A stretch of DNA of 23,970 nucleotides from JAVBMB01 sp031552995 (GTDB taxonomy: Bacteria > Bacillota > Clostridia > Oscillospirales > Butyricicoccaceae): the NCBI GenBank assembly GCA_031552995.1, contig JAVBMB010000013.1, positions 1 to 23,970 on the forward strand, read 5' to 3'. The notes beneath the pieces are model-generated. The model made no database searches and had not been told where the DNA came from. It saw only the letters and a list, made by a program, of their open reading frames with translations. Position numbers and translations under genes: made by a program. Numbering within the stretch: the stretch's first letter is position 1; the number at the start of each line of letters is the position of its first letter. Shown here in pieces: positions 1 through 6,946 of the stretch.

Positions 1-505
1 AGGGGAGATGCTTGAGCGCATCACAAAGACCGGTGGACTGAGCGCTTATCTCGGGACGAACGACCTGCAAAAGGTACAGAGGATGATCAACGACGGAGAC
101 GAGTTCGCGGCGGGAGCACTCGTTGATCACTATCCACGACAGGACGTGGCGAGGCATGCCTGTGCGGTGGCACAGCATGTCGCGTGTCGTCGCGTGCGCG
201 CCGGCCACCGGGTCGGACAGCTTCAGCTCCGGTATGTAGTCGCGTATCGGCTTATCAAGGTCAAGCTTGCCCTCTGCGGCCAGCATAACGGCGCATGTCG
301 CCGTAAACGCCTTGCTCGCCGAGCCAATCGGCAGCAGGTGTTCGGCGGTCATCTTCACCTTTTTTTCCAAATCGGCATAGCCGAAACCGGCGGAATAAAT
401 CATTTTGCCATCCTTTACAACGGCGACGGCGACACCGGGTACATTAAGCTCTTTCAGGCCCTTTGCGGCAGCTTTTTCAAGGCGCGGCAACAGTTTTTCA
501 CTCAT
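1..505 (-). CDS. Beta-lactamase-related serine hydrolase (class C/S12 fold), 3'-truncated
   Basis: The ATG at 505-503 has a GGAGG about 8 bases upstream and lies only 15 bp after the stop of the neighbouring paralogue, so the two are probably co-transcribed. The N-terminal half shows the active-site SxxK as GSASK (S62, K65) and the family stretch DMLCHRTGMPRH (residues 109-120). It aligns without gaps to the upstream copy as far as about H141 (base 83). Beyond that, the expected L-E-P-S segment and the Tyr-x-Asn and His-x-Gly motifs are missing, because the sequence becomes the antisense of a butyrate kinase fragment. Members act on acyl-amide or ester bonds (penicillin-binding-protein-like, D-aminopeptidase or esterase). 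No signal peptide is seen, so a cytoplasmic location is likely. A product from this copy would lack most of the catalytic domain and is probably inactive, unless the junction is an assembly artefact. Confidence 0.85.
   Translation of the reverse strand, partial: MSEKLLPRLEKAAAKGLKELNVPGVAVAVVKDGKMIYSAGFGYADLEKKVKMTAEHLLPIGSASKAFTATCAVMLAAEGKLDLDKPIRDYIPELKLSDPVAGAHATTRDMLCHRTGMPRHVLSWIVINECSRRELVSVVDHPLYLLQVVRPEISAQSTGLCDALKHLP
2..106 (+). pseudogene. buk: Butyrate kinase fragment, open at the left edge and cut at about 106
   Basis: The plus-strand frame from base 2 is open at the window edge and reads GEMLERITKTGG, then LSAYLGTNDLQKV, then INDGDE. A GG(L/V)xAYLGTND segment followed by about ten residues and GDE is typical of butyrate kinase (acetokinase family), which makes butyrate and ATP from butyryl-phosphate. 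After GDEF, near base 106, the frame stops resembling the family, which would continue with a conserved A-M-A-Y-Q helix. It merely stays open through the antisense of the hydrolase genes as far as 2044. So this is an internal piece of buk abutting an oppositely oriented gene. Only about 35 residues are visible, and the identification rests on remembered family motifs. It could be a real rearrangement or a chimeric sequence end. Confidence 0.55.
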
Positions 506-520
506 TATGATACTCCTCCG

Positions 521-1966
521 TTATACTTTCTTAAACACAACCGGCTTGACGGGCGGCGTCGGCTCAACATTTATAGCAACAGATTCTATTGCGCCCGAGA
601 CACCCGTGATGAAATCGAAGTTGAAGTTCATCGGGTTGCCGCCGGTCCACACCTCGCCGGTGAAATGGTCGTAGTGCAGGCTTTCAAGCGGCACCTTCAT
701 GCCGGTGAACTTGGCAAACAGGTTGCCTTCGCTCAGCGCCACTCGCAAAACGCCGTAGCCGGGGTGCGAATACTGGCCGCAATAGTCTTCAAGCGGGTGC
801 GTCGGGCCGAAGGGTTTCTTTGGCGCTTTCGCGGCGCGCGCGCTCATGACGCTCTCAAGAACCTTGCTGAACTGCGCGTTCAGCTCGCCAGCCCAATCCT
901 TTTTGTCGGCGTTGCCGGTCAGGCGGTCGATTATGTCATACATCATCGCCGTGGGCAGCATGCTGCCGCCGGTGTTCACCATTATCGCCACACCCGCGTT
1001 TATCTCCGGCATAAAGCCTATAACAGCCGAACCGCCGTTGACATTTCCGCCGTGCGACACAAGTGTCCTGCCGCGGAAGCAGTCGACCGACCAGCCGAGG
1101 GCATAGCCCTGGTCAAACACTTCGTCAAAGTGCAGGAACCCTGCCTCATTGAGTATATTGGGCTTGACAAGGTGCGCGTACGACGCCTTGCTCATCAGAG
1201 TCTTACCCATAAATGTGCCCTGCCCGAGGTTAAAGCGCACCCAACCCGCCATGTCCAGCACGCTGCCGTTTATCGAGCCGGCCGGCCCGCACGCGGCGAT
1301 GCGCGAGAAGTCGACCTGGTCAAGCTCGCCTGTCTTGAGGTTCTTGTCATACGGTATGGCAAAGTCGCCGCACGTCACCGAATCCTCCGTGCTGAAGTTG
1401 GCGGTGTTCATCCCCAGCGGCTCAAAAATCTCCCGCCGTGTAAAATCCTCCCACCTTGTGTTCGAGACGCGCTCGACAAGGCGTCCCGCCGTTGCGAACA
1501 TCAGGTTGTTATACTGATATGTAGTGCGGAACGGTTTGGACGGCTCAAGATAGCGAATCGCCTCGACGACATCGGCGCGCGACAGGTTGCCGCGCATTAT
1601 CCACAGCCCGTCGTGGCGCGGCAGGCCTGTGCGGTGGCACATAAGGTCTCTTGCCGTGACGGAGGAGTTGGAGACAGGGTCCATAAACACAAGCTCGGGC
1701 AGATAATTGCGCACCGGCTTATCTATGTCGGTAAGCCCTCTGTCCTGCAAAAGCATAACGCCTGTCGCCGTAAAGGCCTTGCTGGCCGACCCGATTGGGA
1801 ATATTGTTTTCTCGGTCGCTTTTTTATTCTGCTCAACATCCTTGTAGCCAAAGCCCTCGGCAAAGATGACGGCGTCATCCTGCACAACGGCTATCACCAT
1901 ACCGGCCTGGCCAAGCTTTTCCAGGTTTTCCGCGGCCTTCTGTCTCAGGCCCTGCAGTTTGTCCAA
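521..1966 (-). CDS. Beta-lactamase-related serine hydrolase (class C/S12 family), complete
   Basis: This 481-residue protein carries all three class-C-type active-site motifs: SxxK as GSASK (S60, K63), YxN as YNN (Y152-N154), and HxG as SHGGN in place of the KTG box. The N-terminal half is the catalytic domain. The last roughly 100 residues look like the beta-rich C-terminal domain common in these proteins. The start is a TTG at 1966-1964, chosen because GGAGG (1978-1974) sits 7 bases upstream and no ATG or GTG is better placed. There is no signal peptide. The family covers penicillin-binding-protein-like enzymes, D-amino-acid amidases and esterases, and the substrate cannot be read from sequence; calling it an antibiotic-resistance gene would be unjustified. 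The AT-rich stretch upstream (2041-2160) probably holds the promoter. A truncated paralogue follows 15 bp downstream. Confidence 0.93.
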   Translation of the reverse strand: MDKLQGLRQKAAENLEKLGQAGMVIAVVQDDAVIFAEGFGYKDVEQNKKATEKTIFPIGSASKAFTATGVMLLQDRGLTDIDKPVRNYLPELVFMDPVSNSSVTARDLMCHRTGLPRHDGLWIMRGNLSRADVVEAIRYLEPSKPFRTTYQYNNLMFATAGRLVERVSNTRWEDFTRREIFEPLGMNTANFSTEDSVTCGDFAIPYDKNLKTGELDQVDFSRIAACGPAGSINGSVLDMAGWVRFNLGQGTFMGKTLMSKASYAHLVKPNILNEAGFLHFDEVFDQGYALGWSVDCFRGRTLVSHGGNVNGGSAVIGFMPEINAGVAIMVNTGGSMLPTAMMYDIIDRLTGNADKKDWAGELNAQFSKVLESVMSARAAKAPKKPFGPTHPLEDYCGQYSHPGYGVLRVALSEGNLFAKFTGMKVPLESLHYDHFTGEVWTGGNPMNFNFDFITGVSGAIESVAINVEPTPPVKPVVFKKV

Positions 1967-2073
1967 AAAATCGCCTCCTGCTTAATTGTGCCCTGCTGCC
2001 GTATGCGATGCCGGGCATCACAGCGGGAAGTGGGCATTTTTTAATTGTGGATATATTTGTCACACTTATTTGC

Positions 2074-2079
2074 ATTATA
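2074..2079 (-). promoter_or_regulatory. Candidate -10 box for the beta-lactamase-like pair
   Basis: A perfect TATAAT reads leftward at 2079-2074, about 110 bases before the TTG start at 1966, inside the only strongly AT-rich stretch nearby. No good -35 lies at 17 bases, and TTGCCA upstream is spaced only about 10 bases away. This is a weak call. Confidence 0.3.
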
Positions 2080-2185
2080 TATCAGATTTTGGCAATTTGC
2101 TATATAGTTTAAAAGATTAATATTATTTTTTTATGAACTATAACAAACACGGCCGCATATGTTTGGCCGAGTGGTCAAGTATACG

Positions 2186-2212
2186 AAAAAAGGCCGGGGG
2201 GGAACCCCGGCC
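2186..2212 (-). terminator. Intrinsic terminator, minus strand
   Basis: GGCCGGGG at 2192-2199 pairs with CCCCGGCC at 2205-2212 (8 bp, 5-base loop). On the minus strand the stem is followed by six Ts (2191-2186). It ends leftward transcription coming from the AlkZ-like gene or its structured trailer, just before the promoter region of the hydrolase genes. Confidence 0.8.
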
Positions 2213-2225
2213 GTCCAGACTGCCT

Positions 2226-2253
2226 GAAGAAGAAGAGCGCGCTCTACTTCTTC
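2226..2253. repeat. Inverted repeat, 13-bp arms with one mismatch
   Basis: GAAGAAGAAGAGC (2226-2238) faces GCTCTACTTCTTC (2241-2253). The only mismatch is at 2233/2246 and the loop is 2 bases. It lies 14 bases from the terminator stem and would fold in RNA from either strand. It has no T-run of its own. Confidence 0.75.
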
Positions 2254-2305
2254 GATAACCAATCAGATTTTCCACTGACATGTGCCGGGGAAAATCAACT
2301 TAACA

Positions 2306-2392
2306 CGCCCATTTTTACGCATAAAATGGGCGGAATCCGGCCCGCAGGCCGGTGCCGGCCAAGTGTCTGAAAACCCGCAGAGTTTTCAGGCA
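2306..2392. repeat. Series of three more hairpin-forming inverted repeats
   Basis: CGCCCATTTT (2306-2315) pairs with AAAATGGGCG (2323-2332), 10 bp perfect with a 7-base loop. CCGGCC (2337-2342) pairs with GGCCGG (2347-2352), and that GGCCGG can instead pair with CCGGCC at 2355-2360. TGTCTGAAAAC (2364-2374) pairs with GTTTTCAGGCA (2382-2392), 11 positions with one G-T wobble. With the two stems to the left this is an unusually dense run of structures. Confidence 0.75.
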
Positions 2393-2445
2393 GACTCAAC
2401 CCGCATCTCGGGCCGCCATTTAAAATTATGCCATGCAGCGCCGTA

Positions 2446-3444
2446 TCACAGCAACACGCGCCGATGAATATCATCCGCCATATCCGCCGCGGCGTCGACA
2501 ATCCGTTTCGGCTGCGATTCAAAAAACTCAACGACCGGCGCGTTGTTCTTGATATTCCATATCCCCGCAACGCGCCCGTTCACAGCGATTGTCGGGTTGC
2601 ATATGCCGGATTTGAGTATGACCCTGCTCTTGTACTCGGCTGGCAGCACGGCGCTGCGTTCGGTATATGATACAATCAGCGGGTCGAAGCCTGATAGCAG
2701 CGTCAGCTCCGGTATGTCGTTTGTATCCTGTTCTCCGCAGTGATAGTACCGGCTGCCCTGATGCTCGAAGCAGCACAGGTCATCAAGCGGCAGCGCCTTC
2801 AGCTTTTTGGCGTCATCGCGCCAAAAGCCAAAAAACCACGCGGCGTCGGCAAGTGTTGCCGGGCCGTATACGGCAAAAAACCGGCGCAAAAGCCCGGGCA
2901 GCACATCGCTTTGCGCAAGCTCCGGCTCGGCCGATATCATATCAAAATCCCGGCTGGCCATGTCGCGGAAGGCGACTTTCCCCTGACGCGCCAAATATAC
3001 AAAGATTCCGCCCCAGGGCGAGAACATATTCTCGACTATCTGCGGCGCATAGTTGCGCGAAAAAATCCTGCGGAACTCGGTTCGAGAGGATACGCCGTCC
3101 TCCATATACCGCAGCACTTCCTCGGCAAAGCGCTCTATGGTGTCCACGCTGTACAGCGTTGAAATATATATGTTGCCGGCGTGCAGCGCAAGCAGTGCCG
3201 GCAACTCGTCATACGCCGCGCCGTGCAGCGTGCCGCGGTAAAGCCATGTTTTTGTCAGCGACCGTTTCCAGCCGGTTATATCCGCCCCGCGAATCAGCGC
3301 CGAAAAAGGGACGTTGCGGTAAAACCAGCTGTGCAGCCCAAGCAGCTCGCGCGACAGCGAGACAATATCCGGGCACCTGCGCGAAAGATAAAGCCCGTGC
3401 ATCCTCTGCCGCTGGATTCTCTCGTTCATCTCTGCTTCGCCCAT
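2446..3444 (-). CDS. AlkZ/YcaQ-like winged-helix DNA-binding protein (HTH_42 family)
   Basis: This 332-residue protein resembles the winged-helix AlkZ superfamily, known for DNA glycosylases that release alkylated bases or unhook crosslinks. Supporting features are TWLYRGTLHG (about residues 66-75, matching the family TW-x-x-RGTLH signature), a late LLSGFDPLIV segment, and the C-terminal VNGRVAGIWN segment. Where characterised members have the catalytic QxQ or QxD after L-G-L, this protein has L-G-L-H-S-W (H38-W40). Glycosylase activity by the known mechanism is therefore doubtful. The start is the ATG at 3444, with AGGAGG (3454-3449) just upstream; the in-frame GTG at 3462 lies before that site, and an ATG at 3429 is possible. 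It is transcribed alone, with a structured 3' region and a terminator at 2186-2212. The exact function is unknown. Confidence 0.85.
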   Translation of the reverse strand: MGEAEMNERIQRQRMHGLYLSRRCPDIVSLSRELLGLHSWFYRNVPFSALIRGADITGWKRSLTKTWLYRGTLHGAAYDELPALLALHAGNIYISTLYSVDTIERFAEEVLRYMEDGVSSRTEFRRIFSRNYAPQIVENMFSPWGGIFVYLARQGKVAFRDMASRDFDMISAEPELAQSDVLPGLLRRFFAVYGPATLADAAWFFGFWRDDAKKLKALPLDDLCCFEHQGSRYYHCGEQDTNDIPELTLLSGFDPLIVSYTERSAVLPAEYKSRVILKSGICNPTIAVNGRVAGIWNIKNNAPVVEFFESQPKRIVDAAADMADDIHRRVLL

Positions 3445-3495
3445 ACTTCCTCCTGCTCTCACCGTGCGGCCTTCAACCGCGGTCGTTTTCCGGCA

Positions 3496-3523
3496 TTTAT
3501 AATGCGATTATACACGAAAACAA
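3496..3523 (-). promoter_or_regulatory. Candidate SigA-type promoter of the AlkZ-like gene
   Basis: On the minus strand TTGTTT (3523-3518) is followed after 16 bases by TATAAA (3501-3496), about 50 bases before the ATG. A perfect TATAAT at 3512-3507 is an alternative -10 but has no good -35. The region is the only AT-rich part of the gap. Confidence 0.4.
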
Positions 3524-3638
3524 TCTATTATGCGACAGTAATCTTTGCGGCGTCAGCGCAAAAACGCCGATTTGCCCCACTGCTGTCACGCCTAAGCAGC
3601 GCGGCTGATGCCCTTCGTCATGCGGCGGTGCCGACATG

Positions 3639-3664
3639 AAAAAAGCCCCCGGACGGGGGCTTTT
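3639..3664 (-). terminator. Intrinsic terminator of the ctsR-mcsA-clpC operon
   Basis: GCCCCC (3645-3650) pairs with GGGGGC (3655-3660) across a 4-base loop. On the minus strand the stem is followed by six Ts (3644-3639) and begins 5 bases after the clpC stop codon. On the plus strand it is followed by TTTT, so it could work both ways. Confidence 0.85.
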
Positions 3665-3665
3665 A

Positions 3666-6140
3666 TTATTTGCTGTCGGCTGTGCTCATAGCTTCAACGT
3701 GTTCCTCAAGCGGCGTCACCGACAGAGATATCTCGCCGTCAACCGCCGTTACATCAATCCTTGCGCGCGGCGCTGCGCATTCAAGCAGCAGCTCGGAGGC
3801 ACGGTCCTCGACCAGGCTTTGAATCACCCGGCGCAGCGGGCGCGCGCCATAGCTTGGGTCGAAGCCCTTCTGCGCAAGTATTTCCTCTGCCTGCGGCGTT
3901 GTGTGCAGCTCGACGCCCAGCGCCATCATGCGCGCCGCAAGGTCGCCCAGCATGGTGCCTGTGATTTTTGCTATATGCTCTCGGTCGAGCTGGTGGAACA
4001 CGATTATATCGTCGATTCTGTTCAAAAACTCCGGCTTGAACGCCTTTTTCAGCTCGGCGTCGACACGCGCCTTGATATCCGACGCGCGCTGAACCTCTCC
4101 CTCTTTTTGCGCCCCGAAGCCGAGTGTCTTCGGCCGCTCGCTTATGTCGCGCGCGCCAAGGTTTGACGTCATGACGACGATTGTATTCTTGAAATCGACC
4201 TTGCGGCCCTGCGCGTCGGTCAGGCGTCCGTCGTCCATTATCTGAAGCAGTACGCTCCAGACGTCGGGATGCGCTTTTTCTATCTCGTCAAACAGTATGA
4301 CGCTGTACGGCTTGCGGCGCACACGTTCTGTCAGCTGTCCGCCGTCGTCATAGCCGACGTATCCCGGCGGCGAGCCTATCAACTTAGACACGGTGTGCCG
4401 CTCCATGTACTCCGACATATCCATGCGGATCATGGCGTTTTCGTCGCGGAACAGGGCTTCTGCCAGCGCCTTGCACAGCTCGGTTTTTCCGACACCGGTC
4501 GGCCCAAGGAACAGGAAGCTGCCTATCGGCCGGCGCGGGTCTTTCAGCCCCACGCGGCTGCGGCGTATCGCCTTTGCTACGGCGGTGACGGCCTCATCCT
4601 GCCCGATGACGCGGCAGTGCAGTGTCTCCTCCAGCCGAAGCAGGCGAGCCGCCTCATCTTCGGTAAGCATCGTCACCGGGATGCCGGTCCACATCGAGAC
4701 AACCTGCGCGACATCGCCCGCACCAACGGTTTTGCGCGCTTCGCCGCTCTGCTGCCGTTTCATTTCCTTAAGCTGCTCACGCAGCGTCTGCTGTTTATCC
4801 CTTATACTTGCGGCGGTCTCAAAATCCTGCTTTCGAACGCAGTCGAGCTTTTCGCTCTCAAGCCTTTCCAGTTCAAGCTCCAGCCCGCGCAGCCCTTCGG
4901 GTACCGTGACGTCGGCCGTGCGTACGCGAGATGCCGCCTCATCGATGAGGTCAATGGCTTTGTCGGGCAAAAACCTGTCCTGAATATACCGTGCCGAAAG
5001 TGTCACGGCCGCGGCGCAGGCCTCTTCGGTAATCTTGAGGTTATGATGTTCCTCGTACCGCGGAAGCACGCCCCGGAGGATTTCAAGCGTCTCTTCTTTT
5101 GTAGGCTCGGGTACGTTTATCGACTGAAAACGGCGCTCGAGCGCGGCATCCTTTTCGATATATTTGCGGTATTCGCCAAGCGTCGTCGCGCCGATTACCT
5201 GAATCTCCCCGCGTGAAAGCGCCGGTTTAAGGATATTCGCGGCATCCATCGCACCGTCTGTTGCGCCGGCGCCAATCAATGTGTGCAGCTCGTCGATGAA
5301 CAGTATGACATCGCTGGCCTCGGCGGCCTCGTCGATATAGCTCTTTATCCGCTCTTCAAAGTCTCCGCGGTATTTTGTCCCGGCAAGCATCTTGGCAAGG
5401 TCCAGGGCCAGCAGCCTGCGCCCGCGCAGGTTGTCGGGCACATCGCCCGATATAATTCGCTGCGCCAGCCCCTCGGCAACGGCCGTCTTGCCGACGCCGG
5501 GCTCGCCGATATAGCACGGGTTGTTTTTTGTGCGGCGCGACAGTATCTGCACGGTGCGGCTGATTTCACGCTCGCGCCCGATAACCGGGTCGAGCTTATT
5601 CTCTTTGGCCATCGCCGTCAAGTCGCGGCTGTATTTATCCAGCGTTTCGACTGTTTTATCCTTTTTCCTTCCGCTTTTAGGCTTGTACGACGCCGGCCAC
5701 TGGGCATTAAGCCCGGCTAGCAGGCTTGTAACAAGCTTGTGCGGCTCGCACCCGGCGGACACTATCAGCCGGCATGCCGTACACTCGCCGCGCTGGAGTA
5801 TCGAAAGCAGAATGTGTTCCGGCTCTATTTCGCTGTGGCGCAGGCGCTTGGCTTGGGCCTCGGAATGCTCGAGCACGCCGATGGCGTCGCCTGTCATGAG
5901 CCTGAGGCCGCTGCCGCCGCCCATCTCCCTTGCTCCGCCTGTATGCTCTGCAAGCTGCCGGACAAGCTCGGCGTTCAGCCCTGCCTCGGCCAGAACCTGT
6001 GCGGCAAAATATTTGCCCGACGCGATGGCCCACAATATATGCTCACTGCCTACAAAACCGTGGCCGACACCGTTCGCCAGCTGAAAAGCTTCGGTAATCA
6101 TCTCCCCCGCCTGGGGGGACAGCATATCGCGTGCGCTCAT
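3666..6140 (-). CDS. clpC: ClpC, AAA+ unfoldase of the Clp protease
   Basis: This 824-residue protein has the full ClpC layout. There is a double Clp_N repeat (about 1-145). The first AAA+ domain has Walker A GEPGVGKT (212-219) and Walker B FIDELH. The middle domain contains a UVR segment (about 410-450). The second AAA+ domain has Walker A GPTGVGKT, the SPPGYVGYDDGG signature and Walker B LFDEIEKAHPDV. The TLGFGAQ segment supplies the LGF-type loop that docks on ClpP. ClpC unfolds cytoplasmic proteins and feeds them to ClpP. The ATG at 6140 has AGGAGG (6153-6148) 7 bases upstream and overlaps the mcsA stop as ATGA, implying translational coupling. A GTG at 6146 would sit almost on the ribosome site and is rejected. 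It is the last gene of a CtsR-controlled operon; clpP and mcsB are not in the window. Confidence 0.97.
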   Translation of the reverse strand: MSARDMLSPQAGEMITEAFQLANGVGHGFVGSEHILWAIASGKYFAAQVLAEAGLNAELVRQLAEHTGGAREMGGGSGLRLMTGDAIGVLEHSEAQAKRLRHSEIEPEHILLSILQRGECTACRLIVSAGCEPHKLVTSLLAGLNAQWPASYKPKSGRKKDKTVETLDKYSRDLTAMAKENKLDPVIGREREISRTVQILSRRTKNNPCYIGEPGVGKTAVAEGLAQRIISGDVPDNLRGRRLLALDLAKMLAGTKYRGDFEERIKSYIDEAAEASDVILFIDELHTLIGAGATDGAMDAANILKPALSRGEIQVIGATTLGEYRKYIEKDAALERRFQSINVPEPTKEETLEILRGVLPRYEEHHNLKITEEACAAAVTLSARYIQDRFLPDKAIDLIDEAASRVRTADVTVPEGLRGLELELERLESEKLDCVRKQDFETAASIRDKQQTLREQLKEMKRQQSGEARKTVGAGDVAQVVSMWTGIPVTMLTEDEAARLLRLEETLHCRVIGQDEAVTAVAKAIRRSRVGLKDPRRPIGSFLFLGPTGVGKTELCKALAEALFRDENAMIRMDMSEYMERHTVSKLIGSPPGYVGYDDGGQLTERVRRKPYSVILFDEIEKAHPDVWSVLLQIMDDGRLTDAQGRKVDFKNTIVVMTSNLGARDISERPKTLGFGAQKEGEVQRASDIKARVDAELKKAFKPEFLNRIDDIIVFHQLDREHIAKITGTMLGDLAARMMALGVELHTTPQAEEILAQKGFDPSYGARPLRRVIQSLVEDRASELLLECAAPRARIDVTAVDGEISLSVTPLEEHVEAMSTADSK

Positions 6141-6460
6141 ACGCACACCTCCTTCTCTACCTCGGCAATCTCGTCACGCAAACGGGCTGCCTCCTCGTAT
6201 TCCTCGTTTGATATCGCGATGCGCAGGCGAACCTGCATCTCGTTCAGTTTCCTCTGATGGCGTATATCGCCGACGTCCAAACCGGCGGCCGCGCGTTCGC
6301 CCGGCGCCTGCGGCGCGTCATATTGGCCAAGTCTGCCCTCGTAAAAACCGTGAAGCCGTGCCGCGCATTCGTGGCATAGGTTTACCTCGACATGGCGGCC
6401 CATGAAATCAAACATGAACTTTATCTCGGCTTCGTTTTTGTTGCAGTGCTGGCACAGCAT
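6137..6460 (-). CDS. mcsA: McsA-like zinc-finger/UVR-domain protein, short form
   Basis: This 107-residue protein has two CxxC pairs (C3-C6 and C29-C32) that probably bind one zinc. An acidic/basic helical UVR domain follows (about residues 70-105, with NEEYEEAARLRDEI). This is the McsA pattern. In Bacilli, McsA activates the arginine kinase McsB and helps control CtsR and ClpC. It is clearly shorter than the usual roughly 170-185 residues and has only two of the four CxxC pairs I recall for the Bacillus protein. AAGGAG lies 7 bases before the ATG at 6460. It sits between ctsR (27-bp gap) and clpC (4-bp overlap). mcsB, which normally lies between mcsA and clpC, is absent, so this McsA may work directly on CtsR or ClpC. 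That is inference. Confidence 0.9.
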   Translation of the reverse strand: MLCQHCNKNEAEIKFMFDFMGRHVEVNLCHECAARLHGFYEGRLGQYDAPQAPGERAAAGLDVGDIRHQRKLNEMQVRLRIAISNEEYEEAARLRDEIAEVEKEVCV

Positions 6461-6487
6461 GGTGTCACTCCTTTCGTAATGTCAATG

Positions 6488-6934
6488 CTAACTGACGGCG
6501 ATGAGCATCTGCTTGAACACCCCGGCGCGCACGCTGTCGCGCTGCTCGGGCGGCAGACTGCGAAGCGCAGCGTCGCTGAGCCCGGCTGCCATCATCTGCC
6601 GTTCATGTTCGGTAATAACCCCGCTGTGGGCGAGGTTGCTTAAAAAAACCCTGGCCGTCTGCTGGTCAATCGCCCCGCCGATTGAGTTCACGGCGTGCAT
6701 CAGCATACAGCGGCCGTTTGAGACCTTTTGTATGCGGATATATCCGCCGCCGCCGCGCCGGCTTTCGACGATGTAGCCCAGCTCGGGCGAAAACCTTGTT
6801 GATATGACATAGTTTATCTGGCTGGGCACGCAGTTGAACTGACGCGCTATATCGCTTCGGCACAGCTCGGCGTTGCCTTCTTCGTTTTCGACCAAATCCA
6901 TAATAAATGACGCAATCAAATCACTGATGGCCAA
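6488..6934 (-). CDS. ctsR: CtsR, repressor of class III heat-shock (clp) genes
   Basis: This 148-residue protein matches CtsR over its whole length: N-terminal ISDLI, the helix-turn-helix with RSDIARQFNCVPSQINYVIST (about 26-46), and the winged tip RRGGGGYIRI (59-68). The tetraglycine loop (61-64) after R60 is the intrinsic heat sensor described for CtsR of Bacillaceae, and the C-terminal half is the dimerisation domain. The start is TTG at 6934-6932. It is favoured by the GAGGTG (6945-6940) 5 bases upstream and by the match to known CtsR N-termini. It heads the operon with mcsA and clpC and should repress itself through the operator at 6947-6969, which lies between the promoter and this start codon. 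Confidence 0.95.
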   Translation of the reverse strand: MAISDLIASFIMDLVENEEGNAELCRSDIARQFNCVPSQINYVISTRFSPELGYIVESRRGGGGYIRIQKVSNGRCMLMHAVNSIGGAIDQQTARVFLSNLAHSGVITEHERQMMAAGLSDAALRSLPPEQRDSVRAGVFKQMLIAVS

Positions 6935-6946
6935 GACATCACCTCG

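Larger units (their letters stand above)
1967..2445. other. 479-bp non-coding region: AT-rich promoter zone and hairpin cluster
   Basis: I see no convincing gene on either strand here. Bases 2041-2160 are AT-rich and likely hold the promoter of the leftward hydrolase genes. Bases 2186-2392 hold successive inverted repeats, the leftmost followed on the minus strand by six Ts. As the minus-strand 3' region of the AlkZ-like gene it would form a long structured trailer. The 9-mer TTAATTGTG occurs twice in direct orientation, at 1982-1990 and 2041-2049, with no obvious meaning. Confidence 0.6.

Noticed and set aside
521..1966. Antibiotic-resistance beta-lactamase
   Set aside because: The class-C-like fold is shared by many peptidases and esterases. 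There is no signal peptide, and an HGG box replaces KTG, so a resistance role is not supported.
8..2044. A very long plus-strand open frame covering both hydrolase genes
   Set aside because: Only its first 33-35 codons resemble a protein (butyrate kinase). The rest is the antisense of two well-supported minus-strand genes with full catalytic motifs, and such antisense frames are common in GC-rich DNA.
2163..2178. TTGGCCGAGTGGTCAA, which resembles the D-arm of a Ser/Leu-type tRNA
   Set aside because: No acceptor stem, anticodon arm or T-arm (GGTTCGA) can be built around it; the following bases form a terminator.
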